This document shows, one piece after another, positions 35,325 to 45,600 of a DNA stretch of 64,000 bases. Numbering within the stretch: the first letter of the stretch is position 1; the number at the start of each line of letters is the position of its first letter. The DNA is from Diplosphaera chodatii (taxonomy: Eukaryota > Chlorophyta > Trebouxiophyceae > Prasiolales > Stichococcaceae). Where the stretch lies: assembly GCA_032358165.1 (NCBI GenBank), contig JAALGY010000017.1, forward strand, positions 496,001 to 560,000, given 5' to 3'. Made by a program: the position numbers and the translations under genes. The notes under the pieces are model-generated. The model searched no databases. It was not told the DNA's origin and was given only the letters and a program-made list of their open reading frames with translations.

Positions 35325-38300
35325 ATGAGCCTGGCTGCCTCGTGGCAACTGACATCCCCGCCAGCAGCCCTGCAGCCAGCTTGCACTTCGAATCTGCACG
35401 GGTGTCCGGCAGCATCGAGCCGGTGCAATCGATTTTCCGGTGTCCTTGCGAGCCACAGAACGTTCTACCAGGCTGCACGTCTCCAGCACCCCATGTGCAT
35501 GCGGCAGCTGGCCCACGATGCGGGCCGGAAGCGCAAACAGACTCGTGGGGTAGCCTCAAACCCGGCAGCTGACCTGGGAGCTGGCCAGCACGGCTGGGAC
35601 TTGCTGCCCCTGCGCCGGCAGCTGCGATTCGCGGCCAGCATGCGCAGGTGCAGCTACCCCTTTCATCGCTGCGGCCAGTCACACTCAGAAGCTGTGTGTG
35701 CGTTCCAGGGTTTGGTGACAATGCCCGCCCAGCGCCCAGAATCGAAGTCGTGCCTTGTTGTTAATGTTTCGAAGTCCTCGCCTGCTAACCCACAACGCTT
35801 GCTCGCCACATCCGCGCTCCAGCTGGGTCACCAGCATGGCAGCAGGGGCCACAACATGCTGACGGTTGCCACATGTGGGAGCAGGCGGGGCCACTCTGGC
35901 AAGCAGCACGCCGCGCCGGCACTGCTGGCAGAGCAGGCCGACCTGCAGCCCGACGCCTCGGCGTCGTTAGATGAGGAGGCGTTGGCGCTTCGGGGCCACA
36001 CTGCAGCGCAGCCGGTGTCCCGTGACGGCAGGTGCGTGCTGATGCGAGGCTGACGTTTTGCTCTGGCTGTTTGCCTGCTGTACCGCCAACTGCACCCTGC
36101 GCGGACCCTACGATGCTCAACGATCTCTGAACTTTTGCCTCGTGACACGCAGGAATGGTGCCGCTCCCCCGCGCGTGGCCATCTTCATCGAGCCCTCGCC
36201 CTTCAGGTGAGAGCAAAATCTGTGACACCGCGATGTTGTCGGGCAGTGCAATGTTGTAGCCGGGCGGTGCGATGTTGTAGCATAGCTGAGCAGATCGGGA
36301 AACGTCCGACGTTGGTGCCCTGACTGTGGGTGCACTGCGCTGCAGCCATGTCAGTGGCATGAAGATCAGGTTCCTGACCCTGATCGAGGAGCTGCGGAGA
36401 GCTGGTGACGAGGTGAGCTGGGTGCTCGATGGAGAGCTGTCCCCTCGTCGTCAATTGAGCTGCTCACCACCGCTTGATCCCATGTTTTCAGACCACGTGA
36501 AGGGCGCCCTTGTATGGCTGCAGGTGCTGGTGGTGACCCCAGACCGCAAGGCGCCCGACGAGTATCACGGAGCCAAGGTGAGCCAGCAATGCACTGAACC
36601 ACATACAACTCGGGCACCACGACAAGCAAGCGCTAAACCAACTTCAGCAGACGGGTGGCACCCTTCACGAGGCGCACCTGTTTCCTACCACATAGGTGAT
36701 GCGGGTGCTGGGCATGCCGCTGCCGTTCTACAAGTCGGCGACGCTGCTGCTGGGCTTCGGGCTGTCGCCGTATGTGCTGGCGCGCCTGTGGAAGATCCGG
36801 CCCGACGTCATCCACGTTGCGTTTCCTGGTGCGGGAACCCCCCACCCTGTGGCGGCACCACCGGCCTGTATCATATCCCAGGGTACTGCCTTGGACAGCA
36901 GCAGTGGGGATGCTCCACCACTCGCAGGTAGCCCTGCTGTCAGAGACTGGCGCTCACCTGAGCATTTATATGGCGCTGCTGCTGTACAGGGGTGCTGGTG
37001 TTTGGCGCCATTCTGTATGCGCGGCTGCTGTCCATCCCGCTGGTGGTGTCCTACCACACGCACATACCCCACTACATACCCCAGTGCGCCCCCCGCCTCG
37101 CTCCCTGACCTTCTGCACGGCATCCTGCAACAGATGCTGCAGCTCAAAGTCGCACATGCAGATGGCTGCGGCAGGGCGATGCATGGTATTCATCACTGTG
37201 CAATTGCGGCGTTGGAGGCTACCGGCAGGGTGATGCGTGGCGTTTATTACTGTGCAGTTGCGGCATTGGAAGCTGCCAGCAGGGCTCTAGGGCACACGCT
37301 TCTGCATTTGTGCAGGTACACGTGGGAGGGGCTGGTGGGTCCCATGTGGGCGGTCATCCGCTTCTGCACCGCCATGGCGGACCTCACCCTCGTGGTGTCC
37401 CGCACCTCCAAGGTGGGTCATGTGCATCTTCAGCAAGGTGTCGACATTGAGATCGGGAGCAGGTTGCAGCCGCCATCGGCGAGCTGTTGGCAGCGGCCCT
37501 CGATGTAGTGCACAGGTGCTCTGTGACCGCCCGAGGTGGTGATCTGGCGGTTGCAGCATGAGCAGAGCACATTGCCATGACAGCAAATCATGCGCGATCA
37601 AGACGAACCGATCAGGCTGAGCCTTGATGTGTGTCGAACCACCTGAAGCTGAGGATGCGCACTGATCCCAACAGGACATCCTGCGCACCAATGGCGTGAA
37701 GGAGAAGCAGCTGGATGTGTGGCAGCGCGCCGTGGACACTCAGCGGTTCAACCCCAAGTGCGCAAGAACCTAAACCCTGCCAGCTCGCTGCATGGCAAAC
37801 GTGATGTGCATATGGATCTCGCAACCTGTCTCTGTACATGGCTGCCTTGCTGCCCTGGCTGCCAGCAAGGCGACACTCGTCAGCACCAGCTCCACAGCAT
37901 TGACCTTGGCTTCTGTTTGTTGTTGGCAGGTTCCGCTCTGAGGAGTGGCGGCAGCGCATCACAGATGGCCACCCCGAGCGCGTGGTGCTCACTTACGTGG
38001 GGCGCCTTGGTGCAGGTGCGGCCTCAGGGTCCAGTATCTGCTTGCTTGTCTGACATCGTGTGCAGCGCCATGAACACTAGAAACCCGAGCTTTTGGTGCT
38101 AGTGTTTGGCTGTGTTGGAAGCCCACTGCCCTGTCGTCCAACCTACGGCCAGCGCCTCCCTGCTCTCTGCACCATGTGGGTGCCATGCACAGCTCACATT
38201 TGCACAGCCGCTCATTCCTGTTGGTGCCTGCCCTGCATTTCAACAGAGAAGAACCTCAAGGCGCTGCGGCCTGTCCTGGAGGCCCTGGGCTCTGCGGCAC

Positions 38301-39709
38301 ACCTGGCCTTCGTGGGCGATGGGCCATACCGGCCGGAGCTGGAAGCACACTTTGCTGGCACCCAGACCACCTTCACGGTGGGTCCTGAGACGACTGTCGG
38401 CTTGCGTGCTCTGCAGACACAGCCATCAAGGTTGGGCGTTGGCTAGCTATAGATGTGTGCCACGCTACTTGCTGCTGTTCAGCCGACTGCTCTAGTCCTG
38501 TCGAGTGATCTGCATGTTGACATGCATGCAGTGAGCGATGCCAGCACATGCGGTTCCCCTTCCAAGTGTGCTGACAGTGGAGCATGCCAAGCTGCTCTGC
38601 TGCATGCACATGCTCAGCACTGATGTGGCGTTGCTGCAGGGCATGCTGAAGGGCGAGGACCTCAGTTCGGCGTACGCCTCGGCCGACATCTTTGTGATGC
38701 CCTCTGAGTCTGAAACGCTCGGCTTTGTCGCCATGGAGGTGTGCTGCCTGTCAGCCCTGCGCAGCTGCTGTTTGGCATGCCATGGTCTACATGCTAAGGG
38801 CGCCCATGCAGAGCAGAGCCCTGCAGTGTGGTTGGGGAGGTACAGCATCCTGAAATTTGAGGAAGGCTTTCTGGCATCTAACTCATGGTACTGTCAATTT
38901 GCTGCAGGGGATGTCCAGCGGGCTGCCGGTCGTGGCAGTCGCAGCCGGTGGCCTGGTAGACATCCTGCGCAACACCGTCGGGGAAGCAGGTATGTACTGT
39001 CTCGGCCCCCTGCATGCATGCGCATAACTCGTGGTTACCCGGCAGCAGTTTTGCAGGGAGCATCGCCTTCAGTTCTGACCTGAGTCCAGCACACCCTGGC
39101 CTGGCATCCTGACACCCCCTATGCATGCAGGCTTCCTGTACCAGCCGGGTGACTATGAGGCGGCGACGGCGTATGTGCGGAAGCTGGTGGAGGACGCCAC
39201 GCTGCGGGCGCAGATGGGGCGCGAGGCACGCCTCGAGGTGCTCATTTTGGCAAAATATAGACTTGACCACTATAGTATCAACAGCCATTCGCATCTGGCA
39301 GCAGTCAGGCTCGCTGGCACGTGCCACAGCTCATGTGTGGTACCATGAGACGGGTGCAGATGGTTTGCCGTTGGGTTATGCTATGCTGTCTTCATGCAGT
39401 ACATATGATACCTGTCGGCGGATGCATCCTGTAGGTATGTTGACAACTCCAACACGTAGCTTGCAGGTGCTGACACCGCTTCTGCTGCTCTTTCAGGCTG
39501 AGCGCTGGGGGTGGGGGCCCGCGGTCGCCCGCGTCAGGCGGCAGTACGGCCGCGCGATCCGCATCCACCGCCGGCGCATGGCGCACTGGACGCCGCTCTC
39601 GTGGTTGGCGGCGGCATTCAGGACCCTGCTGACGGCGCTGGCGTGGCTGGTGCAGCAGCCGCTGCGGGCGTTTTCGGGGTCCGTCACCTGGGGCGCAGCC
39701 GCCGCCTGA
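35325..39709 (+). CDS. SQD2: UDP-sulfoquinovose:diacylglycerol sulfoquinovosyltransferase (sulfolipid synthase)
   Basis: Family GT4 glycosyltransferase that makes sulfoquinovosyl-diacylglycerol in the plastid envelope. ATG 35325 opens a ~240-residue first exon (MSLAASWQLTSPPAALQPAC), transit-like and low in acids at first. The catalytic domain follows in short exons: PPRVAIFIEPSPF (36153), HVSGMKIRFLTLIEELRRAG, VLVVTPDRKAPDEYHGAK, GLSPYVLARLWKIRPDVIHV, LLSIPLVVSYHTHIPHYIP, YTWEGLVGPMWAVIRF, VVLTYVGRLG, EKNLKALRPVLEALGSAAHL, AFVGDGPYRPELEAHFAGT, LSSAYASADIFVMPSESETL, GLPVVAVAAGGLVDILRN, GFLYQPGDYEAATAYVRKL, ending with a basic, hydrophobic C-terminus at TGA 39709. The GT4 E-x7-E region is intact in SESETLGFVAME. 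All blocks align with plant SQD2. Confidence 0.93.
37160..37290 (+). repeat. Two 54-bp tandem repeats inside an SQD2 intron, in open frame
   Basis: Two diverged copies, each starting GCAGGG and running through GCATGG or GCGTGG, CACTGTGCA or TACTGTGCA, and TTGCGGC. They lie between exon HYIP and exon YTWEGL. The unit length is a multiple of three, and the intron is open in the frame of the next exon (reading AMHGIHHCAIAALEAT, then VMRGVYYCAVAALEAAS). Confidence 0.65.
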
Positions 39710-40294
39710 GTCCAGCGGGCTGCTTTTGCTGCGCAGCAGCAGCTGCAAAGGGGCTGGCGCTGTCATGCAGCACGAATGGCAATGCGCCTGCGCTGTCACA
39801 TAGAGTGGACCCTACAGCAACACAGGAGCAACCCTCTCCTAGACATGTGACACCGCTGCACCTGCGCCTTGAGCGCCATGCGTCAGTTCGGCAATGTGCA
39901 CATCTCAAACACAGGAGCGCTGGGTTGCAGACCCATTTTGAAACGGAGGTGCGATCAAGAAGCGGGCCAGGATGAAGCAGGCTGCATCGTTATGGAGTGG
40001 GTGACAGACGCGAGGGAGGGTGGTGTGGCCATAAGGCATTGTGTTGTACAGCAGCATGTCACAGCAGAACCTCTTTACCATGGCAAGTCAGCAGGTGTGG
40101 TGACATCCATTCAGCGTGTGCATGTGAATAGTATACCGTATCAATCAGTAAAGCAGACAGATGCAAAACATCACAGCGCTTGCACAAGTGCTGATGCATG
40201 CTGCCAGTGTCCTGACGCGTATGCTCAACATGGCGCTCGACATGACCATGGTGGACTTGATCAAGTGCCCTGACTGACACCAGCATGGCAAACA
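39710..40294. other. Intergenic between SQD2 and the F-box/LRR array
   Basis: No supported gene. Short frames only. This is the left boundary of the plus-strand array. Confidence 0.45.
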
Positions 40295-40316
40295 CCGCCA
40301 GATATGCTCACGGCGG
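40295..40316 (+). promoter_or_regulatory. 22-bp split dyad upstream of FBL-b
   Basis: CCGCCAG, 8 bases (atatgctc), ACGGCGG. It ends 317 bases before the F-box ATG at 40633. It lies in a 27-base block (40291-40317) identical to 45291-45317 upstream of FBL-c. Confidence 0.75.
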
Positions 40317-40448
40317 CCGAGTACACGTTGCAGTCAGCGCAGGCGGCGCTTGTGGCTTACGGCCTGAGTGCTGGTACGCTTGGACCTATCACACAGGCAC
40401 ACGAGCTTTGCGGTCTGGGCTACCAGGGTTGATGCAACGTCATGGGTG

Positions 40449-40477
40449 TCAGTGGCGACTGTGGATGACGACACATT
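40449..40477 (+). promoter_or_regulatory. 29-base block shared by FBL-b and FBL-c 5' flanks
   Basis: Identical to 45436-45464; it begins TCAGTGGCGACTG and ends GATGACGACACATT. It is located between the split dyad and the ATG in both genes. Confidence 0.75.
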
Positions 40478-40632
40478 TGACCCCAGCACGGGCGAGTTGC
40501 CCTGATAGAGCGGTTCGCCTCACAGTACTACTGCGCTTCACTTCGTTGCTTTGCATTATCTGCGACTCACAGCTTCAGAAACACATGTATGTTTGGGCCG
40601 CTGTGAGTTAACGGTGTAGCAACCAGGGCAGC

Positions 40633-43600
40633 ATGCAGGAAAAGCCTCGGGACCTCTTCAGCCGGCTGCCAGCCGACCTGTGGTACTTGATCCTGCAGCA
40701 TCTGCACCAGGATGACATGCTGGCGCTTGCTACCACCTGCCAGGCCTCTGCGGAGGCGTTTCGCAACCCACAAGTGTGTTCAGCCTACATGCATGCTGAC
40801 AGCGCATTATGATGCTGTCAGCGCATGCTGCATGCATGTCACCAGGAAAGCTGCTAGCACGTCATCCACAGCATGCATCCTCCCTTCTGCACCTACTGAC
40901 ATCAATTGTGGAGTGTGAGCAACAGCGTCTTACACAGCGTCGTCCCTCCAGGCTCTACTTTGGCGCACGCTGTACGCGTGCAGCAACTTCGACTGGCAGA
41001 GGCTGGCACACTATTTGCAGCAACGCCATGCAGGTGCATGGACACCTACACACCATAACATGCAGGCGTGCACAGTGTCTGGTCTGAGTCAAACGTTTGA
41101 TGGATGTGATGATTGAACAGCAGCTCGAAAACATCGCATCCTCATCAGCCAGGCTCGTCTCCGTCTGCCTTAGCAAGCAGCTGCTGACGAGATACTGACA
41201 CATCGCAGGTGTCAAATGCCTCAGCTTGAGACTGGATCTGGATGCTGGCGATCTCGGCGGGCAGCCCTCTGCAGACACCTTCCATACTGTGACCAGCTGT
41301 GAAGACCACTACTACATCCTGAACATCGGCCTTCCACAGCTGCTGGCCGCCTGCCCGCTGCTGGAGGTGGATCTCCGCATCACAGGCAGCAGCCCCTTCC
41401 TGGATTGCGATTTCTGGCTGACCCAGGTATATGCCATTGTCATCAGTGCAGTTGCACATTCTAGCAGATGAGAGTGCAGCCATGCTGATTGATGATGTCG
41501 AGCACAGTGACGCCAAATAATGATGCAGCTTGCCAGCCCTGTGGATGCACATCAGGGATAGCTTGCCTGCCCTGCCAGGGGTGTAGGGTCAAATCTTGCT
41601 GGATGTGTGCCGACACTGCCGACCACAATAAACCACCTGCGCGCTCACACATCTGGCTTCGTGTGACCCTCAACTACGTGTGGAATGCAGGGGAAGCACG
41701 AGATACAGGGCTTGCAGCGCCGCTTTCTACATCCCAGCAGTCGTGACAGCATGACAGCACTACGAGAGCTGCGTATCTTGCCTGAGAATGTCGCTGACAA
41801 CACAAGCCTGATGGAGTTCGAGGTGCGGCTGCCAATGCCTGCGCAAATCATTTCAGGCCTTCGAAGAAACCTTGAGCTCGGGTTTTCTGTGGTTCTGACA
41901 GCATGGCATGACACTGAGGCACAGTACAGCACACAGCAGACTATATGAGCCGTCACATGAAATGTTCCACTGTGCAGATGCTATGCGAACTCAGAAACCT
42001 GCACCACCTCACAGTGGCTGCTGCTCCTGGAACTAATGCCCCGGGCGGTCTGGCTGATGTTCCCAGCGCTGTGTCGCGACTGAAGTCGTTGCGCTCGCTG
42101 AAACTGTTTGGGCATGAGGCGCTGCAAGCACTGCCACCAGTGCTGCTCAGGCTGACCAGGTGACTTTTGGAGCAGGAAGACTGTATTCCGAGTTGCCGGC
42201 AGCTAACCACATATCGGTGGGGCTGTTCCGCGCGGTGTTCCACATTGTGCCACTTTCATCACACGCTTGGAGGCTTCACCAACAAGTGCGCTGGCTGCTG
42301 TGCAGGCTGACCATGCTTGACCTCGCTATGACATCAGTCCTGGAGCTACCAGCGGCCATGGGGGGCTTGACAGCGCTGCGGGAGCTTGTTCTAGATGCTG
42401 ATGACCCGTATGATGAATATGTGCGTGATATGATAACGAGAGTGCACTCCTTCGACCTTGACATCAGCAAACCTTGCTCACTTAGTGCTAGTGATGGTGA
42501 TGCCAGGCTTTCCGGTAAGGTTCTTCAGGTTCACCGTCGTTCTGGTGTTGTGTAGGAGGCTCTCACAGTGGGCGCAGCGCTGATGCCGCTGCTGCAGCTG
42601 ACGTACCTCTCGCTGCAGAGGCGGACCCTGAAGATAGGAACAGACCTGAAGCTGCTGCTGCCGCCGAGCCTGGTACACTTAGACATGCGTAGAACACTGT
42701 GAGTCTCCTCGCTGAAACTGGTGTCAAACGCCACTCCACAGATGCTGTGGCCGGATACAGTGCAGCTGTTGCCGCTGATGCCGTGCTTGTGGGCAACTGC
42801 CGGATGACCACTGCAGTATGGCGCATGACCACTGCAGTAGTGTCGCAGTTGCAGGTGCGTACCTCACTCTCAAGGGGTCACTTTCTCAAAACGGCCATGC
42901 TGTCTGCTCCAGGGAGCCCGACTGCACCGAAGGACGACTGCAGCTGCAGCCATTGCCGGCATTGACGTACCTCAACTTTTCATGTCAGAGACTATGGTGG
43001 CCTGGCTCTGCTGCTGATGGAAGCAGCATGCTGCCAGAGGCGCTGACCACGATGACTTCCCTGCAGGTGCACGACTGCTCTGCGAGTCGGCACATGAGAC
43101 AACGCGCTGGCCTGATATCTTGCTGAACTGAATGTGTGCATGTCCGCTGAAGGGAATAAGCGTGTTTCAAGGCAGTCTTGGCCGTGAAGATTGGCAAATG
43201 TCTGCAATGACCAAGGGTGTGCAGTACAGGAGCGTTCCACGTGCTGCAGTTCAGCTTACCCATACGGTTGTTGTGGGATTGGCAGCCAGACTGCAACGAT
43301 ATTCAGGTGTGCATCCATGTGCAGGAGCTGATGCTGCACAGCAATGAGCTTCGGCAAGCCAGCCTGTCAGCTGGCAGTCTGCCTTGGCTAGGGCACCTCA
43401 CGAAGCTGGACCTGTCCAACAACTGGACGACAGCTGTGCCGTCGGCGCTGGCTGCGGCAACGTCACTGCAGCAGCTGCGCATGCGGAACAAGGAGGGGCG
43501 CATGTGAGATGTTGCCACCCTGCAGCACAGGCTGCATGCCAGTTCAGAAACCCTGACCCTGACAACCCTGCAACTCACAGCCAAGAAGTGTACACATAGT

Positions 43601-44303
43601 ACAAGGTGTGCTGCAGGGTGCACTTTGATGTGAGTAGCCTGGCGGTCCTACACGGCATCACCAGCCTCACGCTGCTAGACCTGGAGCTGACCCATGGCGC
43701 AGTATTCCAGCCTGACTCTGCCGCGTCCCAGCAGCTGCTGGCCGCCATCGCAGACCTCGAGGAGGACAACCCCAATCTGCAGGTGCTTGTCATGACAGAC
43801 TTGCAGTTGCACGCTTGACATGACGGAGGTACACCGGATATGGCACACATGTGGGTGTGGCAATGCTCAAGGCATTTGCCATGCTGACAGCTGCTCCTGG
43901 CATAGCATGGCAGGGTTGCTGGCATGCAGCACAGCACACTGTAAGCATGGCATGGCTGAACACAGGAACACATACTATAATTTGGCCGTCTCGGCAGGTT
44001 GCTTCGAGTGTCCCGCGGTGCTACCACCTGCATGTCAACCCTGACATGCAGGTGAAGCTGGGTCCCTGCTGCCAGTACCACCTTGAGCACAGGCAGGACG
44101 ACAGCTCGGACAGCGACCCCAGCATACGGGACAGCGACCTCAGCGACTCTGACTTCGACTCCTGGTCCGGGGACTCGGAGGGTGCGTGGCTGGACGATTA
44201 CGAGTATGAAGCGGCCGAGGACGGCGACGCAACAGAGGACGATGGCTGGTGCGACTGCCTTGCTGGCTGGCGCACGCAGCACCTGGCCCATGCTGCCCAC
44301 TGA
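40633..44303 (+). CDS. F-box/LRR protein FBL-b
   Basis: ATG 40633. About 11 exons: F-box LFSRLPADLWYLILQHLHQD; linker SNFDWQRLAHYLQQRHAG (40949-41032); HYYILNIGLPQLLAACPLLE (~41212-41426); LQRRFLHPSSRDSMTALREL (~41690-41822); LRR LADVPSAVSRLKSLRSLKLF (~41976-42160); LTMLDLAMTSVLELPAAM (~42306); LTYLSLQRRTLKIGTDLKLL (~42556-42700); LPALTYLNFSCQRLWWPG (~42912-43065); LTKLDLSNNWTTAVPSALAA (~43319-43505); LAVLHGITSLTLLDLELT and LEEDNPNLQ (~43612-43780); acidic tail SDSDPSIRDSDLSDSDFDSW (~44051-44303). The first complete member of the tandem set. Inferred SCF substrate receptor; the Asp/Ser tail may be a casein-kinase-2-type phosphorylation region. Confidence 0.82.
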
Positions 44304-45290
44304 ATGGTCGATTGCCTGCTGCCTCTACAGATCGAAGTCGGTCTCCTGAGCGACCATTGATGCCGCGATGTGGGGCCTTGCAAAGCGGCAGCATCATCAG
44401 CAGCCTCTGCCATGGCAGCTCAGCACCTCAAGGGTCCTGACGTTGCTGCGGATGTCGTGTATAGCAGCAATGTTGAACCCTTGGACTCGAAGGATCCCAG
44501 ATAACATGATCAGCAGATGCTGGATGATGGACATACTGATGTACTTTGAGCACCTATCGAGATAGAAATCAGGATGCAGATTGGGCCTGGTATCCCGCAG
44601 GACTTGGGGTGCCGTCATTTTGCACCACTCTGTGTCATCTAGGGGCCAATGATGTACCTTTATGTTAAACCTGCAATGATACACACCTCAATGACCACGA
44701 GTCAGCCTCAGTTGTCACTCTGAAAGTTGCCCTCAGCCGTGGCCGATGCACGATGTTGATCTGCTGCAGGCTGACGCACTCAAGCCTCGGCTCGGCGTTC
44801 AAGGCCAGACACACGAGCAAGCCTGTCTGTTCATAGGAAGCTGTGATTACACACGATAGCAGAAACACTGATGGGCCTGCACCTGTGTGTCTGTCTTGCT
44901 TGCTACCTAGCATGCGCAGGCGGCATTGCCACTCACGCACAATGATTGCATGAACGGTGGCTTCTGCAGTGCTGAACAGCCTTCTGGTTCAACTTTTGCC
45001 GTGACATCTACCTCCGTCCAGCAGACGCTGACACCTGCGGGTCTAGAGATTACATACACCTGGCAACGCCCGTCTCCTAGGACCTCAATGCGGCCGCCTG
45101 CTGTGTCGCAGACTGGTGACGAATGGATGCGAATCAAGCGATGTTGCTGCCATCCGGTGGGTGAGACATTTGTCCTTGGTGGAACTGAGCGGATCATTGC
45201 CATGTGCTCGCCACACACGACTCATTGCTGATGTGATCATGCTGATGGAGCATGGCCTGGAGGTGCCCAAGTGCCTAGCAGGATAAGACG
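44304..45290 (-). other. Possible minus-strand gene or degenerate gene between FBL-b and FBL-c
   Basis: Three minus-strand stretches read like protein but are not joined with certainty: ~45170-44950 (RIEVLGDGRCQVYVISRP, VCWTEVDVTAKVEPEG), ~44860-44700 (LALNAEPRLECVSLQQINIV, RPRLRATFRVTTEADSW) and ~44640-44400 (LRDTRPNLHPDFYLDRCSKY, HLLIMLSGILRVQGFNIAAI, VRTLEVLSCHG). No family recognised. Alternatives are a decayed duplicate or chance open frames in GC-rich DNA. Confidence 0.3.
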
Positions 45291-45294
45291 AACA

Positions 45295-45316
45295 CCGCCA
45301 GATATGCTCACGGCGG
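45295..45316 (+). promoter_or_regulatory. 22-bp split dyad upstream of FBL-c
   Basis: CCGCCAG, 8 bases (atatgctc), ACGGCGG; identical to the FBL-b copy, ending 285 bases before the ATG at 45601. Confidence 0.75.
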
Positions 45317-45435
45317 CTGCGAGCACGGTTGTCGCAGTTCACAGAGGGGCCTAAGGTGAGTGCTGCGCAGACTGACACAGCCGACATGAGAACATTACGG
45401 TCTAGGGTAGCAGGGTGGCTACACATTCCAGGAAT

Positions 45436-45464
45436 TCAGTGGCGACTGTGGATGACGACACATT
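45436..45464 (+). promoter_or_regulatory. 29-base block shared with the FBL-b 5' flank
   Basis: Identical to 40449-40477. The distance from the dyad is 119 bases here and 132 bases in FBL-b, so the flanks have taken indels while the two blocks stayed exact. Confidence 0.75.
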
Positions 45465-45600
45465 GGACACAGCACTTCGTTGTCGATGCAAGTGAATCGA
45501 TGGAGCGCTCCTCCTCACAGTGTATTTCACTTCGTCGTGAAAGTTGCTCGCTAGCAGCTCCAAACAGACCACTGCTGCGAGGGCTTGAAAGCAGCAAAGC

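Noticed and set aside
39125..39348. Separate open frame at the 3' part of SQD2
   Set aside because: It is the GFLYQPGDYEAATAY exon of SQD2 with intron read-through.
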